From assembly GCA_008711295.1 (NCBI GenBank), contig VUYV01000004.1:8610010-8674009 (forward strand): a DNA stretch of 64,000 nucleotides. The letters are read 5' to 3'. Every line of letters begins with the position of its first letter. Within the stretch, counting starts at the first letter, position 1. Of the stretch, positions 24,099 through 47,705 are shown in pieces. The notes beneath the pieces were generated by a model. It did not search any database. It worked only from the letters and a program-made list of their open reading frames with translations, and was not told the origin of the DNA. The position numbers and the translations under genes were made by a program. The DNA comes from Anarhynchus alexandrinus. Lineage: Eukaryota; Chordata; Aves; Charadriiformes; Charadriidae.

Positions 24099-24779
24099 TT
24101 AGTTGTGCTCAGAGTTTTACAGGTAGCATCTTCCCTTTAGACCTTCTCAACAGAAATATAAAAACGTTTGAAGCCATTTCCCCATTTACCCATTCATCTC
24201 CAATAATCAACTGAAGTGAAAAGCAGAAACATCTTTTAAATGTTAAAAGAAAGTGGTGAGTTTGTGAAGGCTTATCCCAGTCTAGAGCTGGGCTTCCTGC
24301 TATAGCACAGATCTATTTGTTTGTAACTTAGAAAACCCAGTCCCCAGAGTCCCGTAACTCCCATCTACTCAACCGGAAACAAATCTCTTCTCTAGCAGTG
24401 ATGGGGACATTCCTGGTAGCTGACACTCTGCAGGGGAAACACTTCCTGCAGCCTGAGTGAGCTGGACCTTCTTCAGAAACTCTGGGTACCCAATCTGTCT
24501 TCATGGGATGGAGAGGAGGCAGGGAACAAACTCTTCAAGGCAGAACAGACTCTTCAAGTAAGTGCTGCACGTCCTGGTAGACGTGCCTGTCTTAGCAGAC
24601 TGCTGTAGCATGAGGCATTTCGGTCATGGCTGTAGAGAACTGTCCCAGCTCTGTCAATAGAACCACAGGTAAATTTGTTCTTTTTCCTGTGAGAAGTCCC
24701 TGAGTTGCAGACCTAAAGGATCTTTCCCCCAAACACACCTCAGTGTCACTAGACCACTAAAAAAAGGAGCCGAGCCGTG

Positions 24780-36830
<12,051 letters not shown>

Positions 36831-39378
36831 CTGTGGGAAGAGACAGGATTGTTAGCCTCACTGCTTCTGGGGCAGTGGGAACTAGGGAGCAGATGATCAG
36901 GCACAAGAGCAGTCCTTTCATCTACCTTCTTTCATATTCATTGTTTCCCCCTCTGCCCCTCTGGCAGCCAACAGCTCAGCATATGGAAGGGCGGTTTGAG
37001 AAGGAGTGGCCAGGGGATATGTGAGCCCAATTCTGGCCTTGACAGTTACATCAGGATGATGTCCTGTTCTGAAGTGAAGTAGAATATGAAGAGGAGAGGG
37101 GATGTTCAAGATACTATTGTTACCTTTCAGTGGCGATAGAACAACTGACTGCTTTTTGTGACTTTATGCTCTGAGGATTTTAGATGCTCAGCAAGCATTT
37201 AAGTTACTGCTCTGTTTGGGAGCACGGGGGCCCAGCGTCAGATTGTATTTGATCTAGTTCCCAAATCAAGTCAGCAATACTAATAAGAGACTTTTTAACA
37301 GATTTCCCCCTCCAGCTCACGCTGGCAGGCCATTTGCATCCTTTGTAATGTGATGGAGTCAAGGACTGCATCCTGCCCACATCCCCGAGGCAGGCTGGCT
37401 TTGCCTGTGTTGACATCTTCCTCCCTACTTCATAGCCACACAGTGAGGCTGGATATATGACTTCTTCCCATCTTTCCAGCCCTTGCTCTTCAGCAGGCTT
37501 CCATGAGTTCTGAGCTGTGGGCAGTGCACAACTTCCTCCTCCCTTGAACCTTTCACAGAAGGAGTCTCCCAAATATTTTCTCACTCAGATTCATATCAAG
37601 ACCTTTTCTATAGGCACTGCTGGTACCATTTCTCTATGCCCCTGCCATCTCTGTGCAGAACAACTGTTCTAACTCCAAAGCTTTTATCAGCTTCCCCTTT
37701 ATCCATTACTGCCATCCTGTTTGCAGACCGATCTACTTCAGTGAGCACTCCAGGGACTCCTGGAAGCCCTTGGTAACAGCTCTGAAGTGTTACAGTACCA
37801 GCAAGGAAAAGGCCCCAAACCAGCAACTATTACTTGGGTAAGAACCTGTCTTATAGCGGGTAGGTAACCTCATACACCAAACCAGCAGCAGATTCATAGG
37901 TGAGAAGGGAAATCCAAGGAGGAGAACGTAATTGATATTAGTCATGACTCACATCATCTTCTGATGAAAATTTTTAAAAAAATTCAACTTCACATAATCT
38001 GCTTTTAAATACCACATCTGTGAAGGAGTCTCTGTCCAGAAGGTCATCGATGACCACAGCAAAACACATCTTAGTCATTAGCAAGCAAACTTGGCCAAAG
38101 CTATTTGGCACACCCCCGTGTGAGCACAGCACCCCCTCCTGTTCAGGGCCCTTGGCCACCACACCTTTTCTTGGGATGCACAGGGCTACAGCTCATCTGT
38201 GAGCGAGCATAGGACACCAAGGAGCAATCCAGTAAGCATATTCCAGGTACACACCAGAATGAGTCAAGAGCTATTGAGGGGATGGAGAGTCACTGCCAGC
38301 GTGTTGGGACTGACAGTTCGTGAAATACAGCTTGAACAGCTACTCTTTGACCCATTTCCTTTCCCATTACAGGATTGTTCCAGCAAAAAAGACCTAAATT
38401 CATCATATTGCCTTCAGGCCCAACTTCCGCCTGTGTAGTGCAGCTTTGGGTTTTCACCATGACTACTATACTTGCCCAATAGCCAAGATACCCTTTACCT
38501 TACCAAAGCATCTGCCATCCTCAGAGACAAGCCAATCCATGGCATTCTAGGTGAAGAGTGGATCCACCAACCCCACCCTCTGTGGATGTTCAACAGCCCA
38601 AAGTAGAGCAAACTTCACCAGTCAGAGCAGCACTCGGTGCCTTGCAGCAGCAGCAGCACACGCAGGATTAGGGAGCAGTGAGTGTGCCAGCACTGAGCTA
38701 ACTAGAGGAAACAGGCCAGGCCAGCCAAACCAAAACTTTTCCCAGAGGGAGGAGATTAGCAAGCACTGCCCCCTCAATCTCACCCCCACTCCTGTTATTT
38801 AAATTAGGAGATATACGTTTTCTATCCAAGCCCTGTATCTGTGAGTCTGAGTACTAAAGATGTCCATCTCCAAGTCAAGCAGCTCAAACCAGGGTGTAAA
38901 TCTACTGTATGTGCTGTTCTGTAAACAAACGTCAACTGAGGGCAGTAAAAGGTAAATGGATGAAACCTCTTTCCAGGTTCTAGAACTTGATTTACACTCA
39001 ACTACTTTTAAAGAGACCAGTGGCGTGTTTGCAGAGCAATGACTGTGCAGGGAAACAGAGAAGCCATTATGTCCCCAACAATAGCTCACACACAGCCTCA
39101 CAGTTTAAAGACAGTTTTGTTTGTTGGCAGAGAGAGTTCAGCTTCAGCACTGGCAGTCTCCTCCAGGCTTCACAAGAAATGCCATGGGATCTTTTATCTG
39201 CGCCCCAGCTAGGCAGAAGGTACTTTGTTTCATCTGAAGGCTGCTCTATGCTGGGCTGTCCTGCAAGCCTGGGGTGACTCAAGCCCCGTAGCTGGTGTGT
39301 TAACCCATAAGCTCCTGGCTGTGGCTGTGCAGTTCTCCTCCACAACTGTCTGCCTCACTGCCGGGCTCCTGTAAAGAG

Positions 39379-39405
39379 AGAATAACTTGTCAGGCAAGTT
39401 ATTCT
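39379..39405. repeat. Perfect 11-bp hairpin
   Basis: AGAATAACTTG, a 5-base TCAGG loop, then its exact reverse complement CAAGTTATTCT. No transposon ends or family could be attached to it. Confidence 0.9.
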
Positions 39406-40585
39406 GAGAGCAGGAGAGAAGAAGGGGAAGCCTCAGATGGTACCTCTGCTCTCATCTTTCATCACCTGCTCTATGGATTTGGATGACACTCGTGAGCATC
39501 TCCTAGACCCATAAGAGCTCCATGCTGAGTGCCCAGCTGCCCAGTGAGTGCACAGATCTTGAAAAGGGCCCTGCAACCCCCTTCATACGCCTCAGGCGTA
39601 GCTCCTGGCCCGCCACCAGCTGCGGATAAGACACGCACCACTGAGGGCAGGAAAAAGCACACAGACTTCTATGAAGAAGAGACACCGATTGCTGGGCACG
39701 GCTCCTGCACTGCATAGTGGTACCACGTCGCCCACCACGTTGCCCTCTGGGCTGGGTCTCTGGGACCCAACTGGGGCCAGAAAAAGTGAATGCTCTTAAT
39801 AAAAGTGCATCTGTGCAATCTGTCAGATTGATCCTGCAGACCACAGATGATCCTGCACATCAGCAGATGTACGAGCTAAAGATCTGCAGCTTTCTCTTCT
39901 TCAACAGTACAGAGAACTAACTCAGCTGAGGATAATCCTCTCCACCTTAACTGCCAGTTCAACTCCCATAAGCTCCTTTACCTATTTCAGGCCTGACCCT
40001 AGAGGGAAGCATCCCCTGCACAGTCCTTACTGCCTTCCTAACTGTGGCACAGCAGGGAGCCAAATGGGCATTTTGTTTGCAATACAACCATCAGGAGATG
40101 GATCAGGAGCCTGCAAATAGCCATTCTCTAACCCACCTCTCCATACTTGCCCTGTGCCCTGGGTAGGCACTTTGCAGGAACAGCTGTTTTTGCACCAATG
40201 GTCTTTTTAAGCCTCATCTCTGAAGTTGAGTCCCCGCTATGATTTATTGTTGGGAGTGGAGCAGCAGCTGCGGGCCACCACCTGAGCTGGCTGCCCAACT
40301 ATTGTCTGCTGAGGTTGGCTTTTACCTCCAGATCTCTGCCATATCCAGCTGTTTGGAAGCTTGGCTAGAACTTCAGTCACACAGCGCTGCTGGCAGCAGC
40401 AATAGGTCTCCAGGACAGAGTGGCTATAAAACCATTAAAATCAATATGATTATTTCTTACTGTTACAAAGGTCCAACAGACAGTCCTAGCCATGGAATTT
40501 AAAATGTAGCCTGATAGTCTGACTTAATTTATATTAGGAGAGGGGGAGGACCAGTAAGTAGCAGTTATGTCTGTACAAGCAACCC

Positions 40586-40609
40586 CATTGAGCTGTATTC
40601 AGCTCAATG
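40586..40609. repeat. Perfect 10-bp hairpin
   Basis: CATTGAGCTG, a TATT loop, then CAGCTCAATG. It lies about 50 bp before an A-rich tract (40663-40675). Its family is unknown. Confidence 0.9.
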
Positions 40610-40662
40610 TGTCGTGTCACAACATTCACAACCTTATTTAAACATGACACTGTTTTTAAATT

Positions 40663-40675
40663 AAAAAAAAAAAAA
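40663..40675. repeat. Poly(A) tract in A/T-rich stretch
   Basis: 13 consecutive A residues flanked by TTTAAATT and TTAAATTAAAA. Simple A-rich sequence; no retroposed gene could be recognised beside it. Confidence 0.85.
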
Positions 40676-43600
40676 TTAAATTAAAAGCCAGTGCAACAGG
40701 CTAGCTAGTGTCAGGCAGGGGATCCAGGATCTGACATCTCTGCCAAGAGGGCTGGGGCGTGCTGTAGAGATGAGGAACCAGCCATGGGCAGGGAAAGCGT
40801 CAGGAGAACTGAAAGAGGAGAAGGAGATGTACCAGCTAGAAAGCAGGGAGAGAGAACAGTGGGATACTAGAGGATGACAAAGGAGTCCAGGTATGGTCAG
40901 GCATTGCCTTGTTTTTGGATGAAGTGGTGAAGGAAGCATCCACTGACAACGCCTAAAACTTTAACCACAAACTTTAACCCAGCAGGCTTCTGCTTTAAAC
41001 CCATCTTGCAACAGCTGCATACCTCAGCACCTGCTCCTAAGAGTTCCTTGTACTCCCACCCCCAGCCCAGCTTTGGCCATTGGCTTTGGGACATCTTAAG
41101 TCCTTACTTTCGCCAGGCAGCACACATTATGCAAGGATAGATTGGACATCTTGAATCTTGTCACGGGACATAAGCTCTCTTCTTCTGATAAAACTCAAAG
41201 TCTAATCCATATCAGTAACATTGCCTATTTAATTAATTCATAAAAAACAGTTGAAGTAATGTTTTCACACTCTACTGTTGTGTAGAGTGAACTGTCAGTG
41301 ACTTCTGAGTGAGAACGTATGTAAAGCAAACAGCCACAAGATTGCCACAGGGCCCCCAGGAGTATAAGCCAGCAGAGACCTAGAAAGAACAGAACCAGGC
41401 TGCTAGCAGAGGCCCAATGGCTGTTCACACAAGTGTCCCATTACAGATCCAGCATTACGTGACAACCTAACGAAGGTGCCTACAACTGATCACACAGGTG
41501 GAGCCATCTCTAAAGTGTATATAAGACTGTAAGACAGCTACTTGTGCTGACACCGTAGTTCAGGATCAGATATGCAGGATCGATCACTGACATCCTGTCT
41601 TGCTACAGATGTAGGTACTGTTTGATGGGACAGGCCGCTTATTCCCAAGGGCTGTTCCCAGTATCCTCCAGATGGGCCAGGCCATACTCAGAGGTGAAGA
41701 AGGAGTTATATCCATCCTTGTGCTAATGGCTGGTGGGGGGGTCCATGTCAACCACCACGCTGGTGCTCGTTCCCTACACCATTATCGCCTTGCGTTCCTC
41801 CTCACTGGGAGCTCGCTGAGAGGTAGTGTAATGAAAAACCAAATTATCCCTTCATCTGTGGGAAGCCCTTGCACTAGGAGTCTGCGCGCACACCCAGTTA
41901 GCCAGAAGACGGTTAAAATTCTCCAATATAACTGTGCTAACCACGCATTCCCTCAGTTGTCAGTAAGGACAATGGCCAGCAACTTCTGCTTTCATCTGCA
42001 AGAGTATCCAGGGTCATTGGCCTCTGAGCAGCTAATTAGCTGGGGTTATCTGCTCCAAGAGAGCTTGCACTGAAGAAAATTAGGACAAAACCAATACAGA
42101 AAGTACACTGGGACTATCCATGGCTATTTCTGGTGAGGTCAGCTGTTCCTTCCACTTCCAAAGGGAGAAAAGTTTCCAAGGTTTGTTTGCTGTTCTGAGT
42201 TATCCATCTTGTACTTTGCTTATATACCCATTTTCTAGCTGTTCTGTAAGTTTCAGTATGACTCTGGCTAACTAAATAGGGTCTTTGCCCCTTTCCTACT
42301 AAAAGTGGTTGTTATGCCTTCTAGGGTATGTTATGCCTTCTCACACGCCAAATCCAAAGCTTAGATTGCCCAGTCCCCATCGACCACTCCTTCATTACAC
42401 AATCTACAGTTCTTAGGTTCTGGCAGGCTAATATATGCCATAATTACCCAAGGGCCAGGGGAGAAACATCTTACACAACAAGGATTGTGTAAAGATTACA
42501 AATGTAGTTGTAACATCAAACCTGCTTCCTGCCTACCAGGTTAGAGCTCTCCAGTTGCAATGGGGTCCTTGCATCTCACCACAAATAGTCCCAAAGTAGC
42601 GGTGGGTGACTAGTGCAGGCTGTACATACCTTTACTCTTGCACTGAACTGGAGTGGCTCAGATAGAATATTTCTACCCACTAACAGGTGTGTGTTAGCTC
42701 AAATGGCAGAAAACTTTGTAACTTTGTTAGCGATGCATTCACCCCTGCTCTTCTATAGCTTTGTTAGGAAAGACAAAAACTTCCTGAGCACCCTCCTTTT
42801 GAGAACAGTCCCAAAAGAAAAGGGTTTGTTTCCCTGTGCCTTCTTTCCTGTACTCACACACAAAGGTCTGGTCCCATATAAGCCTCCCCATGCAGCCTTG
42901 CCCTGCAGTTACTGCAATAAGACATGAACTTAAGCCATTTGAGATTCTGATCTACAAGTTTATGTGCTAAATACTTTTTCCCCTCAGGCCTTTTACTATG
43001 ACTTATAGTAGCAGCCACCGGGATGCCTCTGATCAGGACTCCGGTTCTGCTACCAACCACGCAGGCAGACAGAATCTCCTATCAGGTACTGATCTTCATG
43101 GTGACTAGTAGCTTTTTCCATAACTATTTCTACCTTGTCGACACGATGCCTTCTAGAGACTTTAAACAAGTTATTAACAACCACCTCTTGTATCGGAGGA
43201 AATAATTCCCAATTCAAGTCTTACACAGATTTCTGTAGAAAATTGTGACTCAAATATTGAAGTATCTGGAATTCAAAATGAGCAGATATTTTAAGTCTAG
43301 TCAATTCTGGGCCACACAATGAGACAGGAGATACATTCTGGTATTAGGCTGGAACTTAAAACTATGAAGTTCTTGTACTTATCCATCACAAGATATTTAA
43401 GCTGAAGTCTTATGCAGTCTTCTTCTCCACCAGCGATAAGGGAACTAAAGCAGAGTTCAGCCAAGCCATGAAGAAGCCCAAAGAGGCTTCCAAATTCAGA
43501 TCTAGGCACTGGTCCTGCCTGAAGCAGGGGGACAGAGCAGTCCCTGGAGAAACGCAGTAACTCCATTCAACTTAGTTGAAACGTGTTCCTCATAGCTAGC

Positions 43601-46600
43601 GCCTCCATGTAAGATCCTGCCCAGCTGGCCTGCACCCTGTGCGACTTACTGCCTCTCTCCCCTCAGATGCAGGTTAAAAGCCTTTAGCACCCTCTTTGTT
43701 AAGACTGGCATTGAGGGCTCGTGCATACAGATCAATTTTGATGAGAAAGGCCTCAGTGCAGATCAGTGGTCCCTACTTATTGCTGTGATATCAAGCCAGA
43801 GGTAATTGATGCTGAACAGAACTGAGCAAAAAGTCCCTGAATAAAGCAGGCTGTTCCAGCTGGCTTTCAGGTATGCTGTTCCCAAACACAGCTATTGTAA
43901 TCAAGATTTGCAGCTCCTCACAGGCGTTTGGTTTTCTGAAGCCTAATGGCATGTAGTATTCTGTCCAATGTAGAGTAAACTACGAGTTCACTGAGAAAGA
44001 GACAATAATTTCCTCTTGAATCAACTTTTTCCCCAAAAAACTTTCATGTTTACCTGTAGAAATTTTAGTGTCAACGCCAACATTTTTTATTTTAAGACAC
44101 TCGGTATAAACTATGATGTGAAAAAAGGCAAAAAGGCATAATAAATGCAGAATACCCCATTTCACATGGTTTTCTCAGTGTTTTCTAGCTGGAGACCTCC
44201 CAGAAACACAGAACTGGCAACCTGAATCTCAAAAATGCAAGTTATTAAAATAAAATTTTATAAACTCATTCAGAACACCATTATTACATTTACTCCCAAT
44301 TTAAAATCAAAATGCTTCATTAAAATAATTCTATTCTCCCAACTGTTGCAAAGGATGTTTTCAGATGCTTCTGCCATTATACTAGAAGTTGTTTATTAGA
44401 CCTGAGCTTATTCAGACTGGTTAGTCAGGTCCTATCATTCTCTTCTGGCAAGCTTTCATCTGATCTATTAAAAAGTCGCATTGTCCCATATTCCGTTGTG
44501 TAAGAAATCCCACACAGCACTTCCAGGCCACGGGGAATGGCTTAATGAAGGTAATTTCTAATTCCCCCTTACCTCTTGAGAGTATTTGCAAGTCCGTCCT
44601 GTCCTTTTGCACAGGATATGCACTGATATCCTTTGAATATCCTTTCTCAGGCAGTGAACCCCATTCTAGGGACAATACATCCTTGTAGCACTAACCACTT
44701 ACCTTCCCTTAAAAGCTCTCTGAAGCATACTATACTATGTGATATTTGTACTGCGCTGCTCACGCAGATTAACCCATTGAAACTCATTATGTTTGAATTC
44801 ACAGTACCAGATGAATGCATAAGTAATCATTGACTAGGTGAAGAGTCAAGAATCCACACCTTTTAAAATGCATATTTTAGCACCCACAAGGGTTGCGTAT
44901 CACCAATGGAATCATTCTGTGTTCTTGGACTCAGTTACTACATGGTGCAAATGTGAGTTTTACCACACCTCATCACTAGCTCTTAAGTTCTGATTAAATA
45001 ACTGAGCAAATACATGGTCATCTTAACTAGAAGCGCTCCCATCTCCACGTGGTCATGTACCCTCACACTCCTCCTGCCTAACCAACTGGCACCCTTGTGG
45101 TTCAAAAAGAGACTGGATTTTAAGTGTGTCTGTACCTTGCAGCTTAAACCCAGCCACTCTGATAGATTCAACTGTGGGTTGGTGGGAATAACCTCTCTGC
45201 CAAGTGTGAGCGACTGCCTGCAAAGCAAGGGCACCTGATCAGCTCACATACCTGTTCTTCAGCAATCACGGCTACACGCTACCTTAAATTGTCATTGGTT
45301 TTAGTTTGGATTAATACTCCAGCTGCAATGAGAAGATGCAAGGCCTGTTCTGCTACCCCTGCTCCCATAGCAGCACCCTCTGGCAGGGAGGGTGGCAGAG
45401 CAGGAAGGTAGGGATGAAGAAACCTGCCCTCCATCACTAAACCTCACTGAGGCTTTTAAGCAACAATCCCACGTCTGCTTGTGCCAAGTCTAGAAGCACA
45501 GTTGCAGCTCAAAGGTTGCAGCTCACCTGCCACTGAACAGTGTAGCATAAACCTCAGTGGCAACACAGACTCAAGGTAATGAGCTGCACAAACTGTCTTT
45601 GAACTCTAAAGACTCAGCTACTAAAGTTTAGGACACTGCTGTTGTCCATGGCTTGCTAGAAACCTCAGACCCAGCTTTGAACACAAGAGCTGAATGCCCA
45701 TCCAGAATGCAGCACAGGCAAATCACAGCTTGCCTGAAACTTAGGCACAGCAAGGATTCAAGCCTACATGTCCTTAGCCTGATTTTTAGCCAGGAGGCTG
45801 TCCTGCAAATGCAAGATGAAGCAAAGTCTGCCTGGATGCCAGTCAGCACTGCTAGATGCTATCTTTTGACCTACCAGGATCGGTCAAGTGGTTAATGTCT
45901 CGATTCCAAACCTGTCCAGTCCCTCTGCCCAACTCCAACCTTTGATACACTGGATCTTTACTTACTTCAGAAGGGTGGTAGCTGTACTACAATGATTCAT
46001 TAACAAAGTTTGGCCTAGCTCCAAGAGTAAAAGTTTTTGGGAACATAAGCCATATTTCTTCTCCTTGAAAATACATCTTCTTTTCTGTAATAGCAACAAA
46101 ATGGAGTTCTGTTTAACATTTACATTTGGTAAAATCAGTATTATAGAACACGAGCATCCCAGCCTTGAGATATTTAGAAGGGATTTAGCATGTGCCCATC
46201 TTTCAAAAAGGACTTTCAAATATCCCTTTCAAGAAGTCAGGCCCCTTCAATTGTATTGCTGTTGTCCAAGAGATCTTGGGCAAAAATGGAAGCTTTCTGG
46301 AAAGTACGTACTAGCACAGAAAATACTCTGCGGGCTCAGAAGGATTTGATGTATCTGCTGTTTCTACTGGCCAGTCTGAAGCACACATTCAGAGTCCAGG
46401 CCATATTCAGTTAGTAACACATACCACTCTCACTGTATCTAATTTATCAATGTGAGACCCATGACACTCCATAGAAAAGATGCTGACAGGAGGTGTTCCA
46501 AAACAACTATCCTCTGAAAAAGCAGACAGTGTGAAAAGGTATCTGCTCTCTGCCCCAAACAAACTGAACCACACTTTCAGTCTGTCACACCTTTAATATT

Positions 46601-47705
46601 AAACAATGAATATTTTATAGGGGAATTTAAGATGCAATCTGCTGAACTGAAACTTTTTCTTAATTTACTAACCCCATAGGTGTGACTGGTACCAGGTTTT
46701 CTGCTTAATAGCAACTTTAGAACTATAAAACTATGTCCCTGAAGTAGGTCTAGGTCAGAAGAGTGTCTCCCTGTCACCACATTTGTCTTGGAGGGTGCAA
46801 GGTGACACAGAAAGGCTGCTAGCTGTAAGAAACCCCTGTTTTGAATCATAATTATCCAACAGTTACTCTTTGCCCCCACCTCTGAAGGGCAAGTTTCATT
46901 AACAGTGAGCCACCAAAATTAAGCAAATTCCTATGTCCTTCTTCAAGGACAATGCAGACTAATCTGTGGCATGTTCTTACCAGCACAGAGCTGGAACAAG
47001 TTGGATGCTCCTCAGCAAGTTACTCTTTCACTTATGCACAAGTAGAGTTGAGGATGGGGTCACAGAAAGTTATGAAACCTGAAGTTAGTGTTTCTGGTTC
47101 TGACAGGTGAATGGCTTGCTATGTACAGATTGCACTATGCACAACTTCACCATTTCAGTCTTCAGGAACTGTCAGGTATCTCCATCTAGGTATTAATATA
47201 ATAGACAGTCCTGTTACAACTGTACTTCCTGCAGGGCTTGCCACCTCTTTCCATTTGTGATGTTCATGGCATTGCCATCTTTAACATTCTCCAAAAATTG
47301 GCATGCAGCATTAGGTTGCAACATGAGCAACAAAGTGAAATCTCCATTTGTTCCTTCTTCTGGAGGAGTGCATCCATGAGCATATGAAGCAATGCCTTCA
47401 CAGCTCTTGTAACAGAACTTGCAGATACTGAGAAGCACCAGCCAACCTGAAGGCACTTTTGGGTAGTTTTTCTTTTTCCTTCTTCCCCCAACCCCGATTT
47501 ATTTTTTTCTGTAGGAATTTCACGAAGCAACACCAGCAACGACTCACATAACACAGATCATGCAATCACATCTACCACTCAGAATCCTCCTTTTTATGGC
47601 AGAACATGCAATACAAGGTCTCCAATTTCTGATGTTTTAACCAATGCATTATTGGAAGAGAAGCTGTTACAAGATGCCCTCATTTTGCAGGTTAGCTATT
47701 TTTTC

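Larger units (their letters stand above)
19220..24779. other. Spacer between convergent GGT5 and GGT1, expected to hold both 3' UTRs
   Basis: 5560 bp between the two stop codons without supported coding sequence. It carries a plus-strand AATAAA at 22261 and minus-strand AATAAA signals near 24089. It should contain both 3' UTRs, but transcript ends cannot be fixed from sequence alone. Confidence 0.75.
36831..47705. other. Non-coding stretch upstream of GGT1
   Basis: No supported coding exon on either strand. Because GGT1 coding exon 1 begins at an acceptor, at least one 5' UTR exon and the promoter lie somewhere upstream on the minus strand, probably here or beyond. Non-coding exons cannot be located from sequence alone. 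The longest ORF (41672-42073, plus, 133 codons) has no recognisable family. Confidence 0.6.

Noticed and set aside
41672..42073. 133-codon plus-strand ORF upstream of GGT1
   Set aside because: No family resemblance, no splice context, and composition of ordinary intergenic sequence. A comparison with GGT exons 6 and 10 gave no match.
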